Source: Aureobasidium sp. EXF-3400 (taxonomy: Eukaryota; Ascomycota; Dothideomycetes; Dothideales; Saccotheciaceae). Taken from it: a stretch of 64,000 nucleotides of DNA. A program made the translations under genes and the position numbers. Positions 33,101 through 40,744 of this stretch are shown here, in pieces. Under the pieces are notes generated by a model. The model was not told the origin of the DNA and did not search any database. It saw only the letters and a program-made list of their open reading frames with translations. How positions within the stretch are numbered: the first letter of the stretch is position 1; each line of letters begins with the position of its first letter. The DNA lies in assembly GCA_024195585.1 (NCBI GenBank), contig SWBL01000115.1, positions 1 to 64,000 of the forward strand, in the 5' to 3' direction.

Positions 33101-33104
33101 CCAT
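27159..33104 (-). CDS. APC1: Anaphase-promoting complex subunit 1
   Basis: Largest scaffold subunit of the APC/C ubiquitin ligase, called BimE in Aspergillus, acting in the nucleus at mitosis. One exon encodes 1981 residues, the usual size for the family. The N-terminal third resembles a beta-propeller (with segments such as VVWSQDGHVRKVFNF) followed by a long Ser/Pro/Arg-rich disordered loop (about residues 380-560) carrying many possible phosphorylation sites. The C-terminal half holds proteasome/cyclosome-type repeats with the pattern Gly-(Leu/Ile)-x-Leu-Gly, for example GFLLALGINGH, SIGLLLGLSASYLGT, GLMGIGLVYYDT and AAGFALGYINIGKG. No frameshift was found. Its divergent neighbour starts 341 bp away. 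Confidence 0.9.
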   Translation of the reverse strand: MADFVSLGIHRPSALPYLISESVLPENHSSKDYIWKVYPGPSDDSEDEVLYTSNCVVWSQDGHVRKVFNFDSAKQPVSHALITRFRNDPLAKTASTASKSANHVISYAANAYASRWGTKPQRDPRNLLSFKTGDANGFNRALVIILKSEMHIHYLSGSNYVLNVPFDIEKAFPAIDGVVVQRKATTITKEPPTPTTPAPPPNSFTSSQPYLFSQPRSPELRANRYRPSVLPPSPSTHFNLDALYQDLTKGPDPHMTDELPRFYSLENPLSDLAPVSHATVCRQPGFPRPGAPSGPIVEYDMLDPAEELVYVSAQDELAETAEHEDAPLFLLVTVNRELGQITVWQAWYLQPPKLSDLLSQRAAHQAAKAKRPSSAMTSRTAGASTPALKPRDHRDRVRESFAASTRLSVASTTRPSQDDEEVMASQMDPEYLLKKPSGGTRRVSSILSRGDVGNSDPSIKQTALGASFSGAGRRYPSMGSFTDRDRRSFGGNQGLRKSRASTPGSIFSKSIGPDDATEVESSRMQDYNDESESAERLIGATHRSAGTESVLGSSPDGLRKELVIRKLDVFMTDVSNFGSNAIEDLIKVFPLVHPPQSEQSSSLISLYILDASSKSMTTVKLRVQKKNESRSRPGNVLARYMPIPFLCDRNITHDIADITKLQDGRVTAIVYLSAKSQDLGIIPARGVTWSLPISRHVRLAHPSEVAGILHSAVEGTQKSIPLPWPCKLQYPGNHGQITINSSDGLQNRFQIRLSPRSASVRQILELCQLVLPTKEGGSIAAIWCNIHHQIAADEIQLTNGLDVEWEAMIIAIFAFAAGSIGRALRANHRSKSTVADATRLGSYGSQLRSRNLKSDLDKLVSPAWGWLEKPTMNAKLSTITPRSRLRTPRSTHKTKKHPFSLVEYETMARHLLHDIAVDELDWLVSSEAASARYLCCTKIMLVLCLFREEQKLNSLSDDTEGIVAGSLDAIIAQFGQWLSLDMWSYKAGSYLETDGRFGDWELSSSMMNTTVKALQNTCPPPQSVFAWTEKNFVQGVSEQFLGIETIASLWTDTPPATPSRLAGEILPRLTSLRSLAARFSAIKASPSALVETMMDVKLGSGVFETLPEGVLAPLREAINRCQTAPPTTWSSALLEFVSREDLIGLSQLNKDASRPSSRGGPSNVLVPHDVQTIYSSADRAPITAKTHEAERHAVISLIFSEDRRFVDAAQLMNPTAVQVAECPPQPEWSEAEHLEQQKRVMQWVMVRTLALSPGDGMIHFESQRPLLSEKFHIKGFSTSCQMKPMDNTISADRSGFTEEKFAWTFFHAGVSAGLSISRNATGIDTSWIVFNKPTELNNRHAGFLLALGINGHLRTLAKWLAFKYLTPKHNMTSIGLLLGLSASYLGTMDTLLTRMLSVHITRMLPHGAAELNVSPSTQTAGLMGIGLVYYDTQHRRMSEIMLSEVEHREIEDPGSIMDQLRDESYRLAAGFALGYINIGKGRDLRGLHGMNLLERLLTVAVGPRPVELVHVVDKATAGAVIAITLIYIKTGDQSVARKIDIPDTIAQLEHCRPDILLLRTVASHLIMWDEIADEPDWIRRKLPTEYAHRYYGKAATSSIEMTTLPQLRSKDVPVFNILTGLAWSLALRFAGSGNERARDQVIAILRAFIAVSKQDAFFYDAKLARATVKRCIDVLALAMATIMAGTGDLQSFRFLRSLHGRVDPETTYGSHLAAHLAIGTLFLGGGTYTFGTSNFAIASLLCAFYPLFPSDVLDNRVHLQALRHFWVFAAEPRCIVVQDIDTKRPIHVKLRVTTRDGRQHQMTSPCLLPELNTISHISTEDPTYWQVTLDFAANPKHLATFRRSQTVYVRRCPPGEASNSVFSTTLSALIDAQSSIGGRQMWEWILNLPAFKDFDQADFGLVLPSDPRSATHLDEKLTSVDSRLALTRSVDSAKADALWSLRLLFAWAQDAMDHGDGRLRWIGKHVVDMLRTRVAERTDSS

Positions 33105-33445
33105 GAATCAGAAAGTAATGTGGCCGAAGGTGCACACATTGTTGTCGGATGTTTGATGTTTACAGAAAGTCCATTGGCCAGGAAGGACGAGCAAGTAGTT
33201 GTCAGCACACGGCGAGTGATCCCCAGATGATACGTCCTGATGAGTAGCTGGATTTTGAGATTTTGAGGAAGTCGCAGTACACAATTGGATGGTGTTCGAG
33301 AAGATGCAGTGGTTCATGTCTCGAATGTTTCGTTTGTGGACGACGCGCTGGCTCGGCTGCACCTTCCCTGAGCGCGTCAACAGCTTCGTCTCAAGCAGCA
33401 ACATGTCGACCATCTTTCTTTGCACAACCAATTCTTGCACCAACC
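33105..33445. promoter_or_regulatory. Shared divergent promoter region
   Basis: 341 bp separate the APC1 start (minus) from the next start (plus). No separate gene fits, so the interval should contain both promoters. No TATA element is obvious. Confidence 0.5.
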
Positions 33446-35435
33446 ATGGAAACTGTCGCCTATGACTCTTCTGACAAGCTGCAGAAGCCTCGCGTTTCCC
33501 GTCACGGCAAGCGCATGCACTTGAGGTATGCGCCTCCCTCACTACGCTCTGTCGCAACGCATAACAAAAGTGTATAGCTATGACTGCCCGCGGCGACTGA
33601 ACGTTTCCAAGATCTACCCTGTACAAAGCCCACGAGGCGCCGACATCATCATCTCTGGACATGACGATGGTCTTCACATTCTCTGGAGAGGCGGCAGACC
33701 TCTGTCGGCTGCATCACGCACTGTGACCGAGCGCGTCAAGGACTTCTCAAACACTCGAATTCAACACACCGAATGGAACCAACCCATCTCTATCAGCACA
33801 TCTCCAGTCACTGAAGACATTCCCGACAAGGACAAGCCACGCTATGATGCCCAAGACGAAGAGTTGGACGAAGACGAGCCATACCCATCCTTTACACAAG
33901 AGCTGAAGCTGTCTTTCGGCAGTCCCGTCCTCCATCTGGCCCTGCCAAACATCCCACAAGCTTCTTCCTCTCTCCAATCCAAAGCGAAAGTACCCCTCAT
34001 AGTCAAGCAACGAATCGTTCTGACTGTCGCGTGTGCCGATGCCTCGTTACGCCTGATCACACTCCCTCTCACGCCTCCATCAGCATCTGCTAAGAGAGAC
34101 GGTCGCCTGGGTGCTCAGATTTGTGAACTCAGTCCATCTGCTCCGTCCTCGGCTATGGCTAGGGATGTCGCTCTCACATGGACGAGCAGCTCAAGTCTGT
34201 CAACCAGCGAGGATCAGATGGATCTTGACAACCCGCAACAACAAGAAATCCCGAATGACGAAAAGCTCGATCTGCTCGTCGCTACTTCCACCTCAGCTCA
34301 CCTCGAAACGCTCATCTTCTACCGCATCCCCATCGTCTTCAACGATTTGACGGGTGGCAAGATCCCGACTACTGTTGCTCCTTTCCACATTGTGCCGCTA
34401 TCATCCTCTGCGCAATGTCTCCGCTTCAGCACTGCTCAATATCCTTCACGCCAACACTCACGTCTTCTCATTGCCGATATAAAAGGAACGTTGAAGATCT
34501 ACGACCCTCTGGCACCAAAAGGCCGTCCTTCATCCCACGGCACTGCTGACAGCACCTCTGTTGAAACCGGTACCTGGATTTCGGCTTTCAACACCCCATT
34601 CCAAATGCCTAAGGGAGCTACAAGTAACTATCCTGGCCTTGCCCACAGAAGAAGAATTGTGGACGTTGCTTGGGTTTCCGGAGCCAGAGCTGCTTTGGTC
34701 TTGTTGGATCGTGGTGAATGGGGCGTCTGGGACATCGATGCCGTAACGCAGAAGACTTTCGCTATACAAGGCTTTATTGGTAGTCCCGATTCCGCGCCTG
34801 CTTCGGAACTCAAGACTAGATCTACACAAGGACTTGCGCCATCGACACCCAATACTCGTCAGCAACGACAAGAATCTCTTTTCGGCGCTACAAAGCCTGC
34901 TGCACCAGCAACAACTAAAGCTAGAGGTGGTGTATGCGCTGTTGCAACAGCTGGCAGCCATGGTTCCGTCGATGATTCGATTGTTTTGTGGTATGGTAGT
35001 GAAGCATACCACATTTCGAGCCTGGCATCTCTCTGGCAGCGCAGTCTCAACAGCAGTGGCAAGGACATCGGATCTCTCTATGGACCAGGACTCTCTCACA
35101 TCGAAGGATTGGATCTTTCTGGCGAGATTCTTAATGGTGTCACGCAGGTTCCTGTCCGTTCCACTGCAATCAACCTCGGTCCGATCTCCCAACGCGACTT
35201 TGTAGTTACTGGCGAATATCGTCTTGTTATCATCCAGTCAATGCGACCACAAACACCCTCCAAATCTCTGTTTGCACAAGCAACAGCCGGAGTGAGCAAC
35301 AGACCTAGCATATTCGACCAACAATTGCTCGAACGCGGAGAGCTTGACCTTGGTGGCATGGACCGCCTACTCGACGGCATGGGCAGGAAGACAAACGGTT
35401 TTGCGAACAAGAAACGAGTCGGATTTGCCGGTTAG
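33446..35435 (+). CDS. NUP37: Probable Nup37-type nucleoporin (beta-propeller protein)
   Basis: Likely component of the Nup107-160 (Y) complex of the nuclear pore. Exons are 33446-33525 and 33578-35435 (645 residues). The first exon encodes 26 residues, and the 52-bp intron joins them in frame to SYDCPRRLNVSKIYPVQSP. Segments such as GADIIISGHDDGLHILWRGG, LLIADIKGTLKIYD and VDVAWVSGARAALVLLDRGE have the pattern of WD40 blades, and long acidic or Ser-rich loops separate the blades. The C-terminus is basic and Gly-rich. I base the Nup37 name on resemblance of the N-terminal YPVQSP and GHDDG-x-LWRGG segments to what I remember of Pezizomycotina Nup37; another WD40 protein remains possible. Confidence 0.6.
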
Positions 35436-36106
35436 AGAGCGCTGACGTGGCAGAGTTACATATCACGAAACGAAAGGATAGAGTGCTGAAACGAGGGAGA
35501 GAAAAAACAAAAAGGTCCGCGATAGGACAATATACCCAACATGTTTGTTTCCCCTTTTTCCAAAATCACGAAAGAATACCCTGAAGACCCAAAGAAGATC
35601 TGTACCACTTTTTGCACTGTTCCCTCTCGCCCTGGTTTCATCTTCTCTTTGACACAAGTGACGAAACAACACATACAAAACCCGCGTTGCAAGGTGGAGC
35701 ATTGATATCTTCAAGAGCCATGATCCTTGCTCAGTATTCCACGCGGAACATGAAAACATCATCTCGGTCCAGCCTTTCATGGCAAGTCAGAGTTCGTATC
35801 CGACAGACCCACAGAGGTATCTGTTCGGAGAGGCTCTGGTGGATAGAGAAGGATATACGACACTTTACCTCCTGCTTCCAGCAATGCCGTTCCAGTCTTG
35901 GTTTTAGTGGCTGAGATTTGGTATTTGGAGGGTTTTCTATGGGTGTCGAGACATTTTTGCTTCGCTTTCTGCAAATGTGAATGTGATATAATTAGATTTC
36001 TGGAATACACAACCTTCGCAGTCTTTGATATTATGATTCTGAGTTTATCTCTTGGGTATCTGATGATTTTACCTCAACTTCGTTCTCAGCATCAATCTGA
36101 TCCTTT
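35436..36106. other. Intergenic between convergent genes
   Basis: 671 bp holding two 3' UTRs. No coding bias, repeats or RNA genes were seen. Confidence 0.6.
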
Positions 36107-37639
36107 CTACTTTTTGCCTTTTCTCAGATCCACGACTTGGAACTGCAAACCAGACAATTCAGAAACATGGCCCGGTCTCGTGGCATCGGTGTATAGATTA
36201 TCCACGTCATGAGGATGAAACAGTCCAGGTTTATGGCAATCCAAAACTGCTTGTTTGCCAGGCGGATCCGTAAGGCGGAAAATACCATGACTGTTGTCTG
36301 TCTGTTAGCCAAGCCTTCCTCTGACAATAGCGCAAAGATACAAAGAAGGAGACACTCACTCAGGCGATTTACTAGGCGCACAAACAATAGCCACACTCTC
36401 AGGCAACATGACCTGATAGCCCACACTAGTATGCAAGTCCCTCGAACTCAAGAAACAAGTCTGAGTGGGATGTGTATGTATCCAACCACAAACCATCAAG
36501 CCTTCAGTATCCACATAGTCAAAAAGATCCGTTTCTCCCTGATCGGTTGTTTCGCATGTGTCGGAAGTGGCTGTTTGGTCTGGAATCACCAGGTGCGAGA
36601 TGAACAAAGCGTTAGAGATTAAAGTGCCGCAGAGTATACCGCAGGTTTCGAGGTTTGAAGAGGTGTTGATGGCGGCGAGAGAGACGAAGGAGGTGCGTAG
36701 AGAGGTAGGGAGGAAGAGGGTGCGTAGTGGAGTGCCGTTCTCGGTGTAGGCGGCTGGTTGGAACTGGTAGGATTGGGTTGGTGATAGGTCTTGTTTGGGT
36801 GGTGGTGCCGGCCCGCCGGGTTTTGAGGGTAGTGGTGGAGGAGTATTGTAGGATTGGACTGGTTTCGAAGGAAGTGGTGGGGGTGCGTTGTGGCTAGGCA
36901 GATGGTCCTTGGGTGGTCGGCTCGGTGCCAGTGGAGAATTAGCCCGAGGAACGGAGGCGTGAGCGGGTACCGAGGGGTAATGGTATGGTGATGAGGTCTG
37001 TGAAGTTGATGTGTCGCGAGATTGTTGGCGAGGGGCATCGATGCGACGACCCAAGTCTTGAATGCCACGGCTCAGGTCGTCCATGACAGCATTGTCATGG
37101 CGAGGGTCCTTTGCCCTTCTCCGGAGTTCGCGGTTGGCCAGTTGCAGAGCGACATCCTTGTGTTCGGCAGCACTGAGCACGAACGACTCTTGCGAGGCAG
37201 GTGGAGTGTCGGTCTGTGACTTGAGTTGATTCCTTCTCTTAACGATGTCCTGGTACTTTTGGTAGCGAGATGTGATGTCAGGCTTCAGAGCCTCCATACG
37301 CGACAGGTCGGCCTTGACATGGTCGCGGGTGCGGGCCATCTGGGCCTTGTACTCTGGCTTCTTCGCATCAGGGTGTTTTGAGATGTGGGTAAAGAAGAAG
37401 TCGGCATGGCGGTAGAGGAAGTAGTAGGCTTCTTGGAGGTTGGCATCGCGCTCGTAGTTGGCGGCCTGGTGGGGTCTCGATTAGGACGGGGCGGCGGGTG
37501 TCGAGTGTAGGGACCATCATCTCACTTGGCTGGTCATGTTCTGGGCGGTGCGCAGGGCCATGTTGAGGGGGATGTTGGCGGCATGGTCGAAGTTGGAAGC
37601 CTCGGCGACAATCTGCTCGACGCTCTTGGGCGCAGTCAT
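36107..37639 (-). CDS. AMSH/STAMBP-type JAMM deubiquitinase
   Basis: Zinc metalloprotease that trims Lys63-linked ubiquitin on endosomal cargo with the ESCRT machinery. Minus-strand exons are 37526-37639, 36360-37465 and 36107-36290 (467 residues); the introns (60 and 69 bp) have GT..AG ends and keep frame. The N-terminal 110 residues are helical, like the MIT/USP8-dimerisation region of AMSH. A proline-rich middle contains PPPLPSKP twice, a typical SH3-binding sequence. The C-terminal MPN+ domain has Glu311 (ETCGILCG) and the zinc motif HTHPTQTCFLSSRD with His368, His370 and Asp381. The last exon completes the domain. An uninterrupted ORF reading would lose both the first 80 and the last 61 residues. 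The S. pombe homologue is Sst2. Confidence 0.9.
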
Positions 37640-37815
37640 GTTGGATGGTGATGTTCTCTTGTTGATTGATGGTGGTGTTCTCTTGTTGTTGTTGTTGGTG
37701 ATGCTACTGTATGAGCATTGTGGGGTGTACGAGGAAGGAAGCAATGACGAAGCTCGACGCGACAAAAAGACGTTGATGGTTGCGCTGCCCTCTTGACGTG
37801 GATGCGACAACGACC
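37640..37815. promoter_or_regulatory. Short bidirectional promoter
   Basis: Only 176 bp separate the start codons of the deubiquitinase (minus) and the mitochondrial factor (plus). Both 5' UTRs and promoters must fit here. It contains a run of GTT triplets around 37678-37696 and no clear TATA. Confidence 0.5.
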
Positions 37816-39837
37816 ATGCCACCGCCACTAACACAAGCGGCCAGGATCGCGTCCAGGATCGCCAGTGCTGCGAGGGCGGCTGAGAAGACTGCGACAAAGG
37901 TCAACAAGGGCGAATTGGCCGCCGCCGTCTCGCAGCTGAAGAAGGCCAAAAAGTCAAACAAGAAGACGGAAGCTGCCAAATCAGAATCTCCAGCTTCAAT
38001 ACCACCACCACCAGACGGCCAATCTGTCCCAGACATCTCGGAAACCGCTCGCTACAAGAATCTTGCCTCGTACCGCAACCTCTTCACCTACTATGCCCAT
38101 CAAGACTATCCCTTGAGCAACTCCCTCAGCAACGTCTTCACCGACCGCGCTTTCGGTCCCACCCACAGAGAAAAGTTCCCAGACAATGTTGACGTCGTGA
38201 GCGAGCCTCTATGCGACCACATCCTTGACTACCTTGGCCCCGATCTGGACAAACACAAGGGCTGCGACATCGTCGACCTCCACCCCGGTGCTTGTTTGTG
38301 GTCGCAGAAGATACACGAACGTCTCCAGCCCCGTCGCCATCTCCTTCTTGAGCCTGACGAACGCTATCTGGATCCCTTCATCAAGCCCCTTTTGGACCAG
38401 AAGGATTCGGCCTATCGCCACACAATCCTTTCTGGTGCCGCTCCAAAGGGCTACTTCGACACTTACGACAAGATCTTCAATGACCATCTTCTGCCGGCAA
38501 GAGATCCCCTTTCTGGCCACGATCCACGCCTTCGCGAACCTAATAATTCCTTGCTGGTCATTGGCAACCTCGTCCGCCGCTACACCGACATTCGTACAGG
38601 CAGCAATGCCGTCGCCTTCCCAAACTTGATTCTACACCATCTGGCCGAAGCTGCTCAAACAAACATCATGTTCCAACGCTACGGTCTGGTACGCGTGCTT
38701 CTCTGGCTTCCCGATGAGATCAAGGCCAGCATATTGCCTGACTCTGTTCTGCACAGAACTGGTTACTCCATCAACCTCGAGTCGGCTTTTGATATTGCCG
38801 AAATTGTAGGTAGTGATCGCTCTCAGCTGTCTCGTACCGACCTCAACAAGAAGAGCATACATCGCCAACGACAAGACCAACTTGATGTTTGGAGTGCACG
38901 GAGAGTCCTCAAGCGCATGCAATCCAAGGGCATGGCCATTCCTGAGCATCGCCGACCAGAGATGCACCAGAAGGCTCTCGACACTGACGATGAGAGCCTC
39001 TCAGATTACGACCCGATACGCTTACCCAAGGACAAATCCTTGCAAGCAGCTGTCGATTATCATGAGAAGCAACTCAACGAGATGGCAGAGTTGGCAGCGA
39101 TTCCCAGAGTAAAACGAAAACACCTCCAGCCTCCCACGGCCAGGTTCAAACTCACAAGTGCCAGTCAGGAATATATCAAACTTTTCGATCAGCCCACCTG
39201 CAGACTTTGGTTCGATTCCTGGGGTCTTCAGCTTGCCCTTGAACATGAGTACAGCGCAACCAAGACCAAAATGCCTGAAGAGATACGGGCCGACTTGGAA
39301 ACAAGGATACTTGCAGCCGACAAGGAGCTTTCGGCTATTCAAGAAAAGATGTTCAGCAGGGACGTGAGCAAACAAATGAACGTTCTCATTGACGAGTTGT
39401 TCGCGTTGTGTAGACCTGACCCGATGATGGCATGGGACAGACGACCTTTTGAGCCTATGACAGCGGCTGACGAGGAATTTTGGCCTCGTTTCCCTATGCG
39501 ACTGGTTGACCTCAAGCCACGGGCAGAAGCGCTTGGAGATGACTTGATGAACGCAACCGAAGCCAATCATGTTAGACGTGGTCTGCTCAAAGCAATGTTC
39601 ACGCATCCTTCATCTCCACTCCTCGAGTCGGTCGATAGACTTGGTCCTGGAGCTCGCGATATACTCGGGCCAGAGTTCAGTGATCCCGCTCAAGGTGGAA
39701 GAATGGATCCAAAGCATTTGTTGACCAAAGACATCACACGAGAGCAACTGGTTGCTCTTACCAAAGCGTATATCGAGTGGCCATTCAGACCACTTGGATC
39801 AGAAGCGCTTGAAGCCAACGAGATCGAGGTGGTGTAA
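37816..39837 (+). CDS. MTF1: Mtf1-like mitochondrial transcription factor (rRNA dimethylase fold)
   Basis: Probable mitochondrial transcription initiation factor related to rRNA adenine dimethyltransferases, acting with the mitochondrial RNA polymerase. One exon encodes 673 residues. The start at 37816 is the first ATG in the open frame; the frame extends further upstream only from a TTG. The first 30 residues (PLTQAARIASRIASAARAAE) form a basic amphipathic helix typical of a mitochondrial presequence. A degenerate methyltransferase motif I reads IVDLHPGACLWSQKI, and later comes NSLLVIGNLVRRY in the place of motif IV. The C-terminal section includes WDRRPFEPM and FWPRFPMRLVDLKPR. It is much longer than yeast Mtf1 (341 residues), as is usual in filamentous ascomycetes. 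Function is inferred from family resemblance. Confidence 0.65.
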   Translation: MPPPLTQAARIASRIASAARAAEKTATKVNKGELAAAVSQLKKAKKSNKKTEAAKSESPASIPPPPDGQSVPDISETARYKNLASYRNLFTYYAHQDYPLSNSLSNVFTDRAFGPTHREKFPDNVDVVSEPLCDHILDYLGPDLDKHKGCDIVDLHPGACLWSQKIHERLQPRRHLLLEPDERYLDPFIKPLLDQKDSAYRHTILSGAAPKGYFDTYDKIFNDHLLPARDPLSGHDPRLREPNNSLLVIGNLVRRYTDIRTGSNAVAFPNLILHHLAEAAQTNIMFQRYGLVRVLLWLPDEIKASILPDSVLHRTGYSINLESAFDIAEIVGSDRSQLSRTDLNKKSIHRQRQDQLDVWSARRVLKRMQSKGMAIPEHRRPEMHQKALDTDDESLSDYDPIRLPKDKSLQAAVDYHEKQLNEMAELAAIPRVKRKHLQPPTARFKLTSASQEYIKLFDQPTCRLWFDSWGLQLALEHEYSATKTKMPEEIRADLETRILAADKELSAIQEKMFSRDVSKQMNVLIDELFALCRPDPMMAWDRRPFEPMTAADEEFWPRFPMRLVDLKPRAEALGDDLMNATEANHVRRGLLKAMFTHPSSPLLESVDRLGPGARDILGPEFSDPAQGGRMDPKHLLTKDITREQLVALTKAYIEWPFRPLGSEALEANEIEVV

Positions 39838-40036
39838 CTGTAAATGTTTGATATGATAGAAGATACCCAAACCCGTTGTCTGTCAGACAACCTCTGTACT
39901 TGTAGAATACACGAAGGGTATCAATATACCGACCCTTCTCAATCCCAACCCCCAGCTTTTTGTACATGTAATTCGACCCCTAGAACGCCCGCTATGCATT
40001 GATGACCAAAAGCACAAACATGTCTGTAGGAGGAGG

Positions 40037-40582
40037 TTACTTTTGGCCACCCTTGCCCTTGCCACTGGACTTGACCTCCTCCTTCTTGCCAGCAGCCTTG
40101 CCTTCGGCCTCGGCTTCGTTGCCGTAGTTGGAGATGAGGTCGAGCAGAGAATCCTCTGCTTCTTCGGGAGCAAGAGCTTCCTCACCATCTCTCGTCTGAT
40201 GTGTATGTCAGTAAAGCATACTTTTTTGTGAAAAGAAAGACATGAAACCAACCTCTTCAGAACCAGCAACAGCCTCAGCATCCCAACCACGACCGAAACG
40301 ACCTCTGAATCTCTTCAAACGACCAGCCTCATCTTCTTCAATGTTCAACAGTTTCTGACTGCTGGGGTTCCAGAGCGGGTTATTGCGCACATCTTTTGTG
40401 CTGCGGTAGACGGGTTGCGGGCTGGTGGTGCGCTGAACAAAGGTACTGCCATCGGACAGAGTGACGAGCTGGGTGAAGGTGTATGGTCGCTTGGGGCGGC
40501 GCATCAATGATGCATGGCGGACTTGTTGTGTCGATGAAGAGGCGATGCGCAGACTTGCGCGGGGAGTCTGATTGAGCAGCAT
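40037..40582 (-). CDS. MRPL36: Mitochondrial large-subunit ribosomal protein bL31m
   Basis: Structural protein of the mitochondrial 54S subunit. Minus-strand exons are 40253-40582 and 40037-40195 (162 residues, 57-bp intron). The first 30 residues are basic with Ser/Thr and Arg and no acidic residues, as in a mitochondrial presequence. The bL31 core reads YTFTQLVTLSDGSTF, then TSPQPVYRSTKD and NPLWNPSS, followed by a basic FRGRFGRGWD. The second exon encodes a short acidic helix and a Lys/Gly tail. It ends 199 bp from the stop of the Mtf1-like gene and starts divergently from the flavin-reductase-like gene, so three mitochondrial proteins are neighbours. Confidence 0.8.
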
Positions 40583-40744
40583 GGCGACGGATGAAATGTG
40601 GAATGTCTCGAGGTTTGCGCAAATGCTGTCTGAGCGTTGGTATGGGACTTGTACGGCTCATTGGATATCAATTTTGCGGGCGTCGGGATTCCGCTCCGCT
40701 CCGCTGCATAATGCCAAGATGTTCCGCCGTTGCTTCGTGACCTC
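40583..40744. promoter_or_regulatory. Short bidirectional promoter with a possible upstream ORF
   Basis: 162 bp separate two divergent mitochondrial-protein genes. A nine-codon ORF (ATG at 40711, stop at 40738-40740) and an out-of-frame ATG at 40719 precede the plus-strand start, and could lower its translation if transcribed. GC-rich TCCGCTCCGC repeats lie near 40690-40705. Confidence 0.45.

Noticed and set aside
37780..37815. Upstream start for the Mtf1-like protein
   Set aside because: The frame opens at 37780 with TTG, not ATG; the first ATG at 37816 gives a good mitochondrial presequence.
40730..40744. Start at 40730 for the flavin-reductase-like protein
   Set aside because: Position 40730 is a TTG codon; the first ATG in frame is 40745.
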